This document shows, piece by piece, positions 8,984 to 17,074 of a stretch of 64,000 nt of DNA (its first letter is position 1; each line of letters opens with the position of its first letter). Source of the stretch: Oribacterium sp. KHPX15. GTDB lineage: Bacteria > Bacillota > Clostridia > Lachnospirales > Lachnospiraceae. A program made the position numbers and the translations under genes. The notes beneath the pieces were generated by a model, which was given only the letters and a program-made list of their open reading frames with translations, had not been told where the DNA came from and did not search any database. The stretch covers positions 186,001 through 250,000 of the forward strand of contig NZ_FNRG01000002.1 in NCBI RefSeq assembly GCF_900107835.1, in the 5' to 3' direction.

Positions 8984-9098
8984 TGTCTAAAGTCCCTGAG
9001 CCAGTCTGTAAAAGTGGCACTAAGGACTTTAGACATAATATTTAGAAGCCGATCAAACTCTCATCTTAATGACAGGCATGAAAGCACCATCGGCTTTT
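8984..9098 (+). promoter_or_regulatory. Two hairpins in the smc-ftsY gap
   Basis: The first hairpin has perfect 12-bp arms (8984-8995, 9024-9035) with a further GCCA/TGGC pairing inside. It is not followed by a T-run. The second pairs AAGCCGAT (9046-9053) with ATCGGCTT (9089-9096) and is followed by TTTT. The pair could be a weak terminator for smc or a leader controlling ftsY; I see no clear promoter between them. Confidence 0.4.
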
Positions 9099-9118
9099 AA
9101 CAAGGAGAATGTGGATTT

Positions 9119-9991
9119 ATGGCTAATTTCTTTTCCAAACTTATAAACAATATCTTCCAGACCAATGAGATCGCAGATGACGATTTTTATGAGAGTCTCG
9201 AAGACGCCATGATCATGTCGGATGTAGGTGTCACCACAACACTGAAAATCATCGATGCTATAAAAACAGAGGCCTCAAGCCGGGGCGTTAATACCACCCG
9301 CGAGATAAAGAAAATACTTCGTGATTATCTCTATGAGTTAATGAGAGTTGACGATTCCTATTATGATTTTGAGAAGCAGAAAAGTATCATTTCGGTGATC
9401 GGCGTCAACGGAGTAGGCAAAACCACTTCCATCGGGAAAATGGCCAGCAATTTCAAAAACAAGGGCAAGCGGGTAATCCTTGCCGCCGCAGACACTTTCA
9501 GAGCCGGTGCCATTGAGCAGCTCAAAGAATGGGGACACCGCATAGATGTTGATGTCATTGCCCAGAAAGAAGGTTCTGATCCTGCCGCAGTAGTTTTTGA
9601 TGCACTTCAGTCCTTCAAATCTAAAAATGCCGATCTCCTCATCATTGATACTGCAGGACGTCTTCACAATAAGAAGAATCTTATGCAGGAGCTTGGAAAG
9701 ATCAACAGGATCATCGATAAAGAATTCGCAGAAGGATACAGAGAAACTCTTGTAGTCCTTGATGCCACCACAGGACAGAATGCCATGTCCCAGGCCGAAA
9801 TCTTCAAAGATGCCTGCCAGGTAACAGGCATTATCCTGACAAAAATGGACGGCACCGCAAAGGGCGGTATCGCCCTGGCAGTCCAGTCTGAACTCGGCAT
9901 CCCCGTAAAATACATCGGCGTAGGCGAAAAAGCCTCCGACCTTCGACGCTTCGACGCGAAGGAATATGTAGATTCAATATTTGAAGACTAA
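9119..9991 (+). CDS. ftsY: Signal recognition particle receptor FtsY
   Basis: FtsY is the membrane-associated GTPase that receives SRP-bound ribosomes and hands them to SecYEG. The 290-residue product has a four-helix N domain (residues 1-85) and a G domain with G1 [36 protein letters not shown] and [12 protein letters not shown]. The acidic A domain of many FtsY proteins is nearly absent, as in several Bacillota. AAGGAG lies upstream of ATG 9119. Its partner Ffh is encoded immediately downstream behind ylxM. Confidence 0.97.
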   Translation: MANFFSKLINNIFQTNEIADDDFYESLEDAMIMSDVGVTTTLKIIDAIKTEASSRGVNTTREIKKILRDYLYELMRVDDSYYDFEKQKSIISVIGVNGVGKTTSIGKMASNFKNKGKRVILAAADTFRAGAIEQLKEWGHRIDVDVIAQKEGSDPAAVVFDALQSFKSKNADLLIIDTAGRLHNKKNLMQELGKINRIIDKEFAEGYRETLVVLDATTGQNAMSQAEIFKDACQVTGIILTKMDGTAKGGIALAVQSELGIPVKYIGVGEKASDLRRFDAKEYVDSIFED

Positions 9992-9992
9992 T

Positions 9993-10035
9993 AAATATGC
10001 TGTCAACAAAAAGTGTTGACAGCATATTTTTTTAT
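9993..10035 (+). terminator. Intrinsic terminator after ftsY
   Basis: Long arms (9993-10007, 10015-10029) that end in an A-run and a T-run give a textbook terminator starting two bases after the stop. The 3' arm also contains the -35 of the next promoter. Confidence 0.9.
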
Positions 10036-10043
10036 GCTATACT
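10016..10043 (+). promoter_or_regulatory. Sigma-A promoter of ylxM-ffh
   Basis: A perfect TTGACA (10016-10021), a 16-base spacer and TATACT (10038-10043) form a strong promoter. Its -35 lies within the 3' arm of the ftsY terminator, so terminator and promoter share bases. Confidence 0.85.
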
Positions 10044-10067
10044 AGCAAAGGTTTGAGGAGATTATGG

Positions 10068-10382
10068 ATGGATGACTTTGTTTTGAGAGGCAATCTATAT
10101 GAGTTATATGGCGGATTGCTCAATGAAAACCAGAGGAAAGTTTATGAATACCATATCGTTGACGATATGAGCTTCACAGAAATCGGTGAAGAGATGGGAA
10201 CAACAAGACAGGCAGCACAGGAACTTTTCAGACGGGCAGACAAGAAGCTTCAGGAAACCGAAAAAACTCTGGGACTTCAATCCAAACTCACTAATATACG
10301 TGAGCGCGCCGTTGCAATCCTAAATCATGCAGAAGATAATGAGATACAAAAACTTGCAGGAGAGATCATAGATGGCATTTGA
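10068..10382 (+). CDS. ylxM: YlxM family DNA-binding SRP-associated protein
   Basis: This 104-residue protein has a sigma-factor-like helix-turn-helix (MSFTEIGEEMGTTRQAAQEL, about residues 34-53). YlxM proteins are nearly always encoded directly before ffh in Bacillota and modulate SRP GTPase activity in streptococci; a role here is inference from context. ATG 10068 is chosen because AGGAG lies 7 bases upstream; the in-frame TTG at 10053 overlaps that site. The 3' end overlaps ffh by 11 bases, so the two are co-translated. Confidence 0.93.
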   Translation: MDDFVLRGNLYELYGGLLNENQRKVYEYHIVDDMSFTEIGEEMGTTRQAAQELFRRADKKLQETEKTLGLQSKLTNIRERAVAILNHAEDNEIQKLAGEIIDGI

Positions 10383-11769
10383 AAATCTGACAGACAGATT
10401 ATCCAATATATTTTCGAACCTCGGACATAAAGGCAGGCTGACCGAGGATGATGTAAACCAGGCCTTAAGAGAAGTACGTATGGCACTTCTGGAGGCCGAT
10501 GTTAACTTCAAGCTTGTTAAAGATTTCATAGCCAAGGTAAAAGAAAAGGCTATCGGTGAGGAGGTCCTCAGCAGTCTTACTCCTGCGCAGACAGTAGTAA
10601 AAATTGTAAACGAAGAACTCACCTCCATGATGGGTTCAGAAACCACTGAGATAGTACTCAAACCGGCAAGCGACATTACAGTCATCATGATGGCAGGTCT
10701 TCAAGGTGCAGGTAAAACAACCACTGCCGCAAAGCTTGCAGGAAAGTTCAAGTCCAACGGTCGTACTCCGGTACTGGTAGCATGCGATATTTACAGACCG
10801 GCTGCCATTGACCAGTTAAGAGTCAATGCCGAAAAAGTAAACATTCCTTTCTTCTCCCTGGGAGACAAGGTAAACCCGGTTGAAATAGCAAGAAAAGCTA
10901 TTCAGGAAGCCAAAGAAAAACATTACAATGTTGTAATCCTGGATACAGCCGGACGTCTTCAGATAGACGAAAAGCTCATGGATGAGCTTCAGAACATTAA
11001 AAAAGCAGTTGAAGTACAGTGGACCATCCTTACTGTAGATGCCATGACAGGTCAGGAAGCCGTTAATGTGGCTGAGACCTTTTCAGATAAAGTAGGCATC
11101 GACGGTGTCATCCTCACAAAGTGTGACGGTGATACACGAGGCGGTGCCGCATTATCCATAAAAGCCATGACCGGCAAACCTATCCTTTACTTAGGTATGG
11201 GAGAAAAGTTGGATGATCTGGAACAGTTCTATCCGGATCGTATGGCAGGAAGAATCCTTGGAATGGGTGATGTACTTTCACTCATTGAAAAAGCCGAGAA
11301 AAACCTGGATGCGGAAAAGAGCCGCGAATCCATCGGAAAGCTTACCAGAGGTAAGTTTGACTACAACGACTTCATGGTTCAAATGGATCAGATGTCAAAG
11401 CTTGGAGGAATAGGCGGAATCCTCAAGATGCTTCCCGGAGCATCAGGCCTCGGTGACATTGACATGGATGACACCGAAAAACAGCTTGGCAAGGTTCGCG
11501 CCATTATTCAGTCTATGACTGCAAAAGAGCGTTCCAATCCGGATCTTATCAATCCTTCAAGAAAGCGCCGTATCGCTAATGGCGCCGGAGTTGACATAGC
11601 TGAAGTAAACCGGATTGTAAAGCAGTTTGAGCAGATGCGAAAGATGATGAAACAGTTCGGAGGAGCCATGAGAAGCAAACATGGCAGAGGCGGCCTGGGA
11701 GGCTTTGGCGGTCTCGGAAATCTCGGAGGTCTGGGCGGCTTTGGGAAAGGTGGAAGATTCCCGTTCTGA
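10372..11769 (+). CDS. ffh: Signal recognition particle protein Ffh
   Basis: Ffh is the SRP GTPase that binds signal peptides as they leave the ribosome, together with 4.5S/6S SRP RNA. The 465-residue product has an N domain, a G domain with GLQGAGKTTTAAKLA, DTAGRLQ and TKCDGD, and a methionine-rich M domain from about residue 300 with the RNA-binding SRKRRIANGAG segment. It ends in a glycine/phenylalanine-rich tail. The SRP RNA gene is not in the window. The gene overlaps ylxM and is followed by rpsP, a common Bacillota order. Confidence 0.97.
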   Translation: MAFENLTDRLSNIFSNLGHKGRLTEDDVNQALREVRMALLEADVNFKLVKDFIAKVKEKAIGEEVLSSLTPAQTVVKIVNEELTSMMGSETTEIVLKPASDITVIMMAGLQGAGKTTTAAKLAGKFKSNGRTPVLVACDIYRPAAIDQLRVNAEKVNIPFFSLGDKVNPVEIARKAIQEAKEKHYNVVILDTAGRLQIDEKLMDELQNIKKAVEVQWTILTVDAMTGQEAVNVAETFSDKVGIDGVILTKCDGDTRGGAALSIKAMTGKPILYLGMGEKLDDLEQFYPDRMAGRILGMGDVLSLIEKAEKNLDAEKSRESIGKLTRGKFDYNDFMVQMDQMSKLGGIGGILKMLPGASGLGDIDMDDTEKQLGKVRAIIQSMTAKERSNPDLINPSRKRRIANGAGVDIAEVNRIVKQFEQMRKMMKQFGGAMRSKHGRGGLGGFGGLGNLGGLGGFGKGGRFPF

Positions 11770-11932
11770 CAAAAACCCTAAACCTGTCAGAAACCACTGA
11801 TTCAGTCATTTTCGAATTTATTTCAGAATCAATGCAAGTCATTGTTCCGGATATATTTATATTAACCACAGATTTAACAGTACCAGACTGTTGATCATAT
11901 ATATCATTTATTTAGAAAATAGGAGAAAAATC

Positions 11933-12172
11933 ATGTTAAAGATCAGATTAAGAAGAATGGGTCAGATTCACGCACCATATTACAGAGTAATCGTTGCTGA
12001 TTCAAGATCACCAAGAAACGGAAAGTTCATCGAGGAGATCGGAACTTACAACCCTACCAAGGAGCCATCAGAGATCAAGATTGATGCTGAGAAGGCTAAG
12101 CAGTGGATTTCAAATGGCGCACAGCCAACAGAGTCAGTAGCTAAGCTTCTTAAGAGAGCCGGAATCAACTAA
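11933..12172 (+). CDS. rpsP: 30S ribosomal protein S16
   Basis: S16 binds 16S rRNA early in small-subunit assembly. The product is 79 residues and begins [11 protein letters not shown] with the family core [25 protein letters not shown] 11933 has AGGAGA upstream; the in-frame start at 11891 would add 14 residues absent from the family. A possible promoter (TTAACA, 18-base spacer, TATATA, about 11876-11905) lies upstream but is weak. It heads the S16-khpA-rimM-trmD series. Confidence 0.96.
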   Translation: MLKIRLRRMGQIHAPYYRVIVADSRSPRNGKFIEEIGTYNPTKEPSEIKIDAEKAKQWISNGAQPTESVAKLLKRAGIN

Positions 12173-12191
12173 TCCGCCGAGAGGAGACCTA

Positions 12192-12419
12192 ATGAAGGAA
12201 TTACTCGAAACAATTGCCAAGGCACTTGTTCAGAATCCTGATGATGTAAATGTCGTTGAGGAGAACAAGGATGGCGAGATCGTCCTGACCCTTTCTGTGA
12301 ATGAGCAGGATATGGGTAAGGTTATCGGGCGTTCAGGTCGTATCGCAAAGGCAATCCGTTCTGTTATGTCTGCAGCGGCAAGCAAAGCAGATATAAAGGT
12401 ATCCGTAGATATTAAGTGA
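12192..12419 (+). CDS. khpA: KH-domain RNA-binding protein KhpA
   Basis: This 75-residue protein is a single KH domain with the GxxG RNA-binding loop in the segment GKVIGRSGRIAKAIR. KhpA (YlqC) pairs with KhpB/Jag to bind RNA and influence cell size in Gram-positive bacteria. It lies 19 bases after rpsP and before rimM, its standard place. It is somewhat shorter than some homologues only at the termini. Confidence 0.94.
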   Translation: MKELLETIAKALVQNPDDVNVVEENKDGEIVLTLSVNEQDMGKVIGRSGRIAKAIRSVMSAAASKADIKVSVDIK

Positions 12420-12422
12420 TAT

Positions 12423-12458
12423 AATTACTCAGTATAGTCATGACTATGCTGAGTAATT
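12423..12458. repeat. 36-bp intercistronic palindrome between khpA and rimM
   Basis: Two 18-base halves (12423-12440, 12441-12458) are self-complementary except for one T-G pair. As RNA this would form a hairpin of up to 18 pairs, with a minimal loop, 17 bases before the rimM start. No T-run follows. Confidence 0.75.
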
Positions 12459-12475
12459 GCAGTTAAAGGAAAAAT

Positions 12476-12994
12476 ATGCAGGAAAAACTGAGAGTCGGTA
12501 CTATAGTTACCACCCATGGTCTTAAGGGCGAAGTTAAAGTATATCCTACAACCGACGAACCCGAGAGATTTTATGACCTTAAAAAAGTTTGGCTTGATCG
12601 TTCAGGCAAAATGGAAAATATGCTCCAGCTTGAGGTCGAAAATGTGAGATTTTCCAAAAATCTCGCTTTAGTGAAATTCAAAGAATACGATAGTATTGAC
12701 GATGTAATGGCAATCCGTAAAGGAGAGCTTTACGTGGACAGAGCCGATGCTATCCCTCTCGCGGAAGGAGAGTATTTCGTCGGAGATATTATCGGCTGTA
12801 AGGTTCTGGATGAAAATGATACTGAACTCGGCACAGTAAAGGAGTTCATAGAAACCGGAGCCCACGATGTCATGCTGGTAAAGACTGAAGGCAAAGACCT
12901 TATGATACCGTATTGTGACCCGTTCATCCTTGAGAAAGCACCGGAAGAGGGCTATATCAGGGTTCATCTTATACCGGGTCTTTTGGATCTATGA
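12476..12994 (+). CDS. rimM: Ribosome maturation factor RimM
   Basis: RimM binds S19 and helps assemble the 30S head. The 172-residue product has the N-terminal beta barrel (VGTIVTTHGLKGEVKVYP at residues 7-24) and a C-terminal PRC barrel (YFVGDIIGCKVLD from about residue 100, with LMIPYCDPFI). AAGGA lies just upstream. Its stop overlaps the trmD start as ATGA, so the pair is translationally coupled. Confidence 0.96.
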   Translation: MQEKLRVGTIVTTHGLKGEVKVYPTTDEPERFYDLKKVWLDRSGKMENMLQLEVENVRFSKNLALVKFKEYDSIDDVMAIRKGELYVDRADAIPLAEGEYFVGDIIGCKVLDENDTELGTVKEFIETGAHDVMLVKTEGKDLMIPYCDPFILEKAPEEGYIRVHLIPGLLDL

Positions 12995-13782
12995 AGAATT
13001 ATTATGTTATGACCCTGTTTCCGGAACTGATAGACAATGTTGTCCGCGAGAGTATCAGCGGCAGAGCCATTCAGTCCGGACTCATGAGTGTTCAGGCTTT
13101 TAATATAAGAGATTACACAAAGGATTCCCATAATCACGTGGATGACTATCCCTATGGCGGAGGAGCCGGCATGCTTATGCAGGTACAGCCGGTAGTAGAT
13201 TGCTACAGACATATAATCAATACCATCGGTCACCGTCCGGGAAGAGTCCTTTTCATGTCACCCCAGGGAAAAACTTTTGACCAGAAAATGGCAGAGGAGC
13301 TTTCCAAAGAAGAGGACATCCTCTTTTTATGCGGGCATTATGAGGGCATCGACGAACGTGCCCTTGAGATCCTTGAGGTCGAGCACGTTTCCATAGGTGA
13401 TTATATCCTTACGGGAGGGGAACTGCCGGCCCTTAGTATGATAGATTCCATATCAAGACTTGTGCATGGAGTCCTCAATAAAGACGAGTCACATGAAATA
13501 GAAAGCTTTTCCGACGGCCTTCTGGAATATCCCCAGTACACCCGTCCGGAAAATTTCGAAGATCATATGGTTCCGAAGATCTTATTGTCCGGAGACCATA
13601 AAAAGGTGGATGAATGGCGTCATCAGATGAGCCTTGAGCGCACAAGAGAACGCCGCCCGGATCTGTATGAAAAATATGTTGCCGAAAATCCCGAGGAATT
13701 TGCACCGAAAAAGCCTAAGCGGAAGAGACATCATAAGCCGGCAGAGCAGTCGGAGCTTCCCTCGGAAAATCCGGAAATCTGA
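12991..13782 (+). CDS. trmD: tRNA (guanine-N1)-methyltransferase TrmD
   Basis: TrmD methylates G37 of tRNAs to m1G using S-adenosylmethionine, which prevents +1 frameshifting. The 263-residue product shows YGGGAGMLMQ, SPQGKTFDQ, GHYEGIDERA and the trefoil-knot cofactor segment GDYILTGGELPAL. A tail of about 20 residues beyond the family core is lysine/arginine rich (KKPKRKRHHKP) then acidic. It overlaps rimM by four bases. Confidence 0.96.
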   Translation: MKNYYVMTLFPELIDNVVRESISGRAIQSGLMSVQAFNIRDYTKDSHNHVDDYPYGGGAGMLMQVQPVVDCYRHIINTIGHRPGRVLFMSPQGKTFDQKMAEELSKEEDILFLCGHYEGIDERALEILEVEHVSIGDYILTGGELPALSMIDSISRLVHGVLNKDESHEIESFSDGLLEYPQYTRPENFEDHMVPKILLSGDHKKVDEWRHQMSLERTRERRPDLYEKYVAENPEEFAPKKPKRKRHHKPAEQSELPSENPEI

Positions 13783-13819
13783 CCGGAAATAAAGCAGTAT
13801 TTGAATAATACGAATTTAC

Positions 13820-13848
13820 TTGCAATATAAGTGAATATATGTTAAATT
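13820..13848 (+). promoter_or_regulatory. Promoter of rplS
   Basis: TTGCAA (13820-13825), a 17-base spacer and TAAATT (13843-13848) are a plausible sigma-A promoter, giving an rplS leader of about 120 bases. Confidence 0.6.
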
Positions 13849-13854
13849 ACAAAA

Positions 13855-13975
13855 GTTGTGACTAAGAAGAGATATTCCGCTGACGGTTCCATATGCTTGG
13901 AATAGGGGATTCCGGAGGATTTGTCCGGACGAGAAATCCGTGAATGAATGTCAAATAGAATTAGGAGGTAACACA
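13855..13975 (+). promoter_or_regulatory. Probable L19 autoregulatory leader
   Basis: The rplS leader can form a first hairpin ATTCC (13874-13878) with GGAAT (13899-13903) and a second in which GGATT (13907-13911) pairs with AATCC (13935-13939) and CCGGA with TCCGG inside. A family of L19 leaders with two small hairpins is known in Bacillota; membership here is inferred from position and shape. AGGAGGT at 13963-13969 is outside the stems. Confidence 0.5.
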
Positions 13976-14323
13976 ATGGCAAACAGCGATATTATCAAGA
14001 ACATTGAGCAGGGACAGCTTAAGGCTGAGGTTCCAAGCTTCAACACAGGTGACACAGTTAAGGTTTACAACAAGATCAAAGAGGGTAACCGCGAGAGATT
14101 ACAGATCTTCGAGGGTACAGTTCTTAAGATTCAGGGTGGATCAAACAGAATCACATTCACAGTTAGAAAGACTTCTAACGGTGTAGGTGTTGAAAAGACA
14201 TGGCCACTTCACAGCCCACTTGTTGAGAAGGTAGAAGTTATTAGACAGGGTAAGGTTAGAAGAGCTAAGCTTACATATCTCAGACAGCGTACAGGTAAGG
14301 CTGCCAAGGTTAAGGCACTGTAA
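13976..14323 (+). CDS. rplS: 50S ribosomal protein L19
   Basis: L19 sits at the subunit interface of the 50S particle. The product is 115 residues with the family segments [40 protein letters not shown] and [13 protein letters not shown] at the C terminus. ATG 13976 has AGGAGGT 6 bases upstream; the in-frame GTG at 13940 would add 12 unrelated residues. It has its own promoter and terminator, so it can be expressed apart from rimM-trmD. Confidence 0.97.
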   Translation: MANSDIIKNIEQGQLKAEVPSFNTGDTVKVYNKIKEGNRERLQIFEGTVLKIQGGSNRITFTVRKTSNGVGVEKTWPLHSPLVEKVEVIRQGKVRRAKLTYLRQRTGKAAKVKAL

Positions 14324-14345
14324 TCTGTTATTGATTAAGATCTTT

Positions 14346-14374
14346 GGGGCGTTCCGTTTACGGGATGCCCTTTT
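14346..14374 (+). terminator. Intrinsic terminator after rplS
   Basis: GGGCGTTCCG (14347-14356) pairs with CGGGATGCCC (14361-14370), including two G-T pairs, and TTTTCC follows. Confidence 0.7.
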
Positions 14375-14407
14375 CCTATATAATTATAAAACCTGGAGGA
14401 GTGTCAG

Positions 14408-14935
14408 ATGCGTGAAAAAAATATTGTATACATAACCGTACATACTCTGACAAATATTGCCGTCATCATAGCCTTAGCATGGTTTCTGGTTCACAGCTAC
14501 CTTACAACAGCAGAAATATCAGGGCACAGTATGGAACCCGTTTTATCCTCCGGTGACCTGGTGCTGGTAGATACATTAGGCTATAAATTTTTCCATCCCA
14601 ATAGAATGGATGTTGTTATATTTCGCAAAAACGACTCCACCGACAATGTAAAACGTATAGTTGGACTTCCGGGGGAAACCGTAACCATACAAAACGGCCG
14701 CATTTATATCGACGGAACTCTTATGGAAAATGACAAAATATCAAATATTTCCCTTGCAGGGGTGGCTGAAAAGCCGATAAAACTCACGGACGACGAATAC
14801 TTTCTCATTGGTGACAATGCTGACTCATCGGAAGACAGCCGTTTTACCAATGTTGGAAACATTCATCGTTCTCAAATCATCGGAAAAATCTGGTTCCGTT
14901 TGCTGCCCACTCTAAAAATCGGCACCATAAGCTGA
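14408..14935 (+). CDS. lepB: Signal peptidase I
   Basis: This membrane serine protease removes signal peptides from exported proteins. The 175-residue product has one N-terminal membrane helix (about residues 9-28), the catalytic serine Ser41 in SGHSMEPVL, the general-base lysine Lys82 in VKRIVGLPGE, and the GDNADSSEDSR segment near the end. This is the short single-span Bacillota type. TGGAGGA lies upstream of ATG 14408. It follows rplS and precedes rbgA as in many Clostridia. Confidence 0.95.
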   Translation: MREKNIVYITVHTLTNIAVIIALAWFLVHSYLTTAEISGHSMEPVLSSGDLVLVDTLGYKFFHPNRMDVVIFRKNDSTDNVKRIVGLPGETVTIQNGRIYIDGTLMENDKISNISLAGVAEKPIKLTDDEYFLIGDNADSSEDSRFTNVGNIHRSQIIGKIWFRLLPTLKIGTIS

Positions 14936-14960
14936 TAATAATTTTTTCGCAGCTTATTTT
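14927..14960 (+). terminator. Possible terminator at the lepB end
   Basis: ATAAGCTG (14927-14934) pairs with CAGCTTAT (14950-14957) and TTT follows. The left arm includes the lepB stop codon. The loop is long and AT rich, so this is tentative. Confidence 0.4.
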
Positions 14961-15029
14961 GACGCCCACCCCGACTTCGAAGCCGGTTTATCCCTTACAC
15001 TTACCGGTGCATAGAGAAAGGAGATCACC

Positions 15030-15902
15030 ATGAACATCCAATGGTACCCCGGCCATATGGCCAAAGCCAAAAGAAATATACGCGAAGACCTTAAACTGGT
15101 TGACCTTGTGATCGAAGTAGTTGACGCCCGTTGTCCGGAGTCTTCCAGAAACCCGGATGTAGACAGTTTTGCAAAAGAAAAAGCCCGCATACTTCTTCTC
15201 AACAAGGCTGATCTTGCAGATAAAAAAGAAACACAGCGATTTGCGGCTTATTACTCAAAAAAAGGCTTTTATACCCTTGAAATAGATGCAAGAAACAAAG
15301 CCTCTCTTAAAAAGCTTAACAGCCTTATAGACGAAGCCTGCAAGCCCATCATGGAAAAAAACCTGAAAAAAGGCATTAAAACTCCTACCATCCGTGCCAT
15401 GGTATTGGGAATTCCTAATGTTGGAAAGTCCACCTTTATCAATTCCTACGTAGGAAAATCCATGGCAAAAACCGGCAATAAACCGGGTGTCACCAGGGGA
15501 AATCAATGGATCAATGTGAACAAAAAGCTCCAGCTTCTGGATACTCCGGGTATAACCTGGCCTAAATTTGAACGCGAGATAGTAGGTCTGAATCTGGCAC
15601 TTATCGGTTCCATAAACGACCAGATCATAAACATTGATGAACTGGTTTTCTATCTACTCAAGTACCTCGTCAGATATTATCCTGACGCGCTTATAAACAG
15701 GTACGGTGTTACTTTTGAGGAGGATGAAGAAGCCATAAAGGTTTTCGATGCCATAGGAACAAAGAGAGGCTGCATCATGAAGGGCGGAAATGTTGACTAC
15801 ACAAAGACCGCAAAAATCATACTTGATGACTTCAGGAACGGCCGCCTCGGAAACATTACCCTGGAACATACACCGGGGGCAGATGAGGAAGATAAATCAT
15901 GA
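15030..15902 (+). CDS. rbgA: Ribosome biogenesis GTPase RbgA (YlqF)
   Basis: RbgA is needed for late 50S assembly. The 290-residue product is a circularly permuted GTPase: the G4 motif LLNKADL (near residue 55) precedes G1 GIPNVGKST (near residue 128) and G3 DTPGI. The N-terminal segment [15 protein letters not shown] is diagnostic, and the C-terminal helical domain contacts 23S rRNA. GAAAGGAGA lies upstream of ATG 15030. Its stop overlaps the rnhB start by four bases (ATGA). Confidence 0.96.
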   Translation: MNIQWYPGHMAKAKRNIREDLKLVDLVIEVVDARCPESSRNPDVDSFAKEKARILLLNKADLADKKETQRFAAYYSKKGFYTLEIDARNKASLKKLNSLIDEACKPIMEKNLKKGIKTPTIRAMVLGIPNVGKSTFINSYVGKSMAKTGNKPGVTRGNQWINVNKKLQLLDTPGITWPKFEREIVGLNLALIGSINDQIINIDELVFYLLKYLVRYYPDALINRYGVTFEEDEEAIKVFDAIGTKRGCIMKGGNVDYTKTAKIILDDFRNGRLGNITLEHTPGADEEDKS

Positions 15903-16564
15903 GAGAATTAAAGGGTGAACGTCTCGAGAAAGAGCTTGCAAGACTCAAGCTTATGCGGGAGTTTGAAAACTCATACCCGGAATACACTTTGATAGCAGGT
16001 CTGGACGAAGCCGGAAGAGGGCCTCTTGCAGGTCCTGTTGTAGCCGCCTGCTGCATTCTTCCCAGGGATGCGGTGATACTTTATTTAAATGACTCAAAGA
16101 AGCTCAGTGAGAAAAGACGCGAGGAGCTGCTGCCGGAGGTAAAGGAAAAGGCATTGGCCTATGGATATGGCATCGTTGATGAGAAAAGAATTGATGAAAT
16201 AAACATCCTTCAGGCAGATTATGAGGCTATGCGTATAGCTATTGCCAATGCTTCCAAAATGCTCAAAGAGAAAGGGCTTGGAGATGCGCCACAGCTTCTT
16301 TTAAATGATGCGGTAATTGTACCTGAAATCAACATACCCCAGGTTTCCATCATTAAAGGTGATGCGAAGTCTATTTCCATAGCTGCGGCCAGTGTCATAG
16401 CAAAAGTCACAAGGGATCATCTCATGGCAGAATATGATGAGCTGTATCCGGGCTACGGCTTTGCAAAGCATAAAGGCTACGGCACGGCTGCTCATATCGC
16501 TGCACTTAAGGAACTGGGACCATGTCCCATTCACAGAAGATCCTTCATAAAAAAGTTCGTTTGA
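15899..16564 (+). CDS. rnhB: Ribonuclease HII
   Basis: RNase HII removes single ribonucleotides and RNA primers from DNA. The 221-residue product has the N-terminal metal-binding motif [18 protein letters not shown] and the downstream acidic residues in LLNDAVIV and [18 protein letters not shown], followed by HKGYGTAAH. An N-terminal helical extension of about 30 residues ([18 protein letters not shown]) precedes the catalytic core, as in Bacillus RnhB. It is coupled to rbgA by an ATGA overlap. Confidence 0.96.
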   Translation: MRELKGERLEKELARLKLMREFENSYPEYTLIAGLDEAGRGPLAGPVVAACCILPRDAVILYLNDSKKLSEKRREELLPEVKEKALAYGYGIVDEKRIDEINILQADYEAMRIAIANASKMLKEKGLGDAPQLLLNDAVIVPEINIPQVSIIKGDAKSISIAAASVIAKVTRDHLMAEYDELYPGYGFAKHKGYGTAAHIAALKELGPCPIHRRSFIKKFV

Positions 16565-16573
16565 GGTCAGCTA

Positions 16574-17029
16574 TTGAACACACCCTCACAAAACAATAAT
16601 AAAACCTTACCCGGGATTTTTACTGCACCGGTCACCGGGAATGAATTGCAGTCCGGACTCCGTAATATCCGGAGTGACCAAAGAAAAGCCAATCACGAAA
16701 AGGGCTCTGCATCAGAAAAAAAGGCTGCCCGATATCTGGAGGATAAGGGATATGAAATCCTCACACAGAACTTCCGATTCCACAAAAATGAAATCGATAT
16801 AATTGCAAAGGACGGAAAATACCTGGTCTTTGTAGAAGTAAAGGCTCGAAAGAATTCTCTGCATGGCTACGGCTTTCAGGCAGTGGATCTTCATAAGCAG
16901 TCACTCATCAGAAAGGTAGCTCAGGCTTACCTTATAAATAACCGCCTGAGTCTTACGGACACTCCCTGCAGATTTGATGTAGTGTCCCTTGACGGCGGCG
17001 AGATAACTTTGTTTAAAAATGCATTTTGA
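16574..17029 (+). CDS. YraN family (UPF0102) endonuclease-like protein
   Basis: This protein has a restriction-endonuclease-like fold seen in the YraN/UPF0102 family: GSASEKKAARYLEDKGYEIL, then NEIDIIAKDG and VFVEVKARK (the D...ExK core). The family's role is unknown, though it is widely conserved beside rnhB. At 151 residues it is longer than the usual near-120, because the frame has no ATG before the core. TTG 16574 is supported by GAGGT about 7 bases upstream, leaving a 40-residue polar N-terminal extension. The start is less certain than the identity. Confidence 0.85.
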   Translation: MNTPSQNNNKTLPGIFTAPVTGNELQSGLRNIRSDQRKANHEKGSASEKKAARYLEDKGYEILTQNFRFHKNEIDIIAKDGKYLVFVEVKARKNSLHGYGFQAVDLHKQSLIRKVAQAYLINNRLSLTDTPCRFDVVSLDGGEITLFKNAF

Positions 17030-17031
17030 TA

Positions 17032-17040
17032 TGGTATAAT
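17032..17040 (+). promoter_or_regulatory. Extended -10 promoter of trpS
   Basis: TGG followed by a perfect TATAAT (17035-17040) makes an extended -10 element three bases after the yraN stop. The -35 region (TTTAAA at 17012-17017) lies inside the yraN 3' end and is weak. Confidence 0.7.
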
Positions 17041-17074
17041 GCACTCTGAATATGTACAAATACTGGAGGCAGGC

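Noticed and set aside
17041-17074. T-box riboswitch in front of trpS
   Set aside because: The gap from the extended -10 to the ATG is too short to hold a T-box stem and antiterminator.
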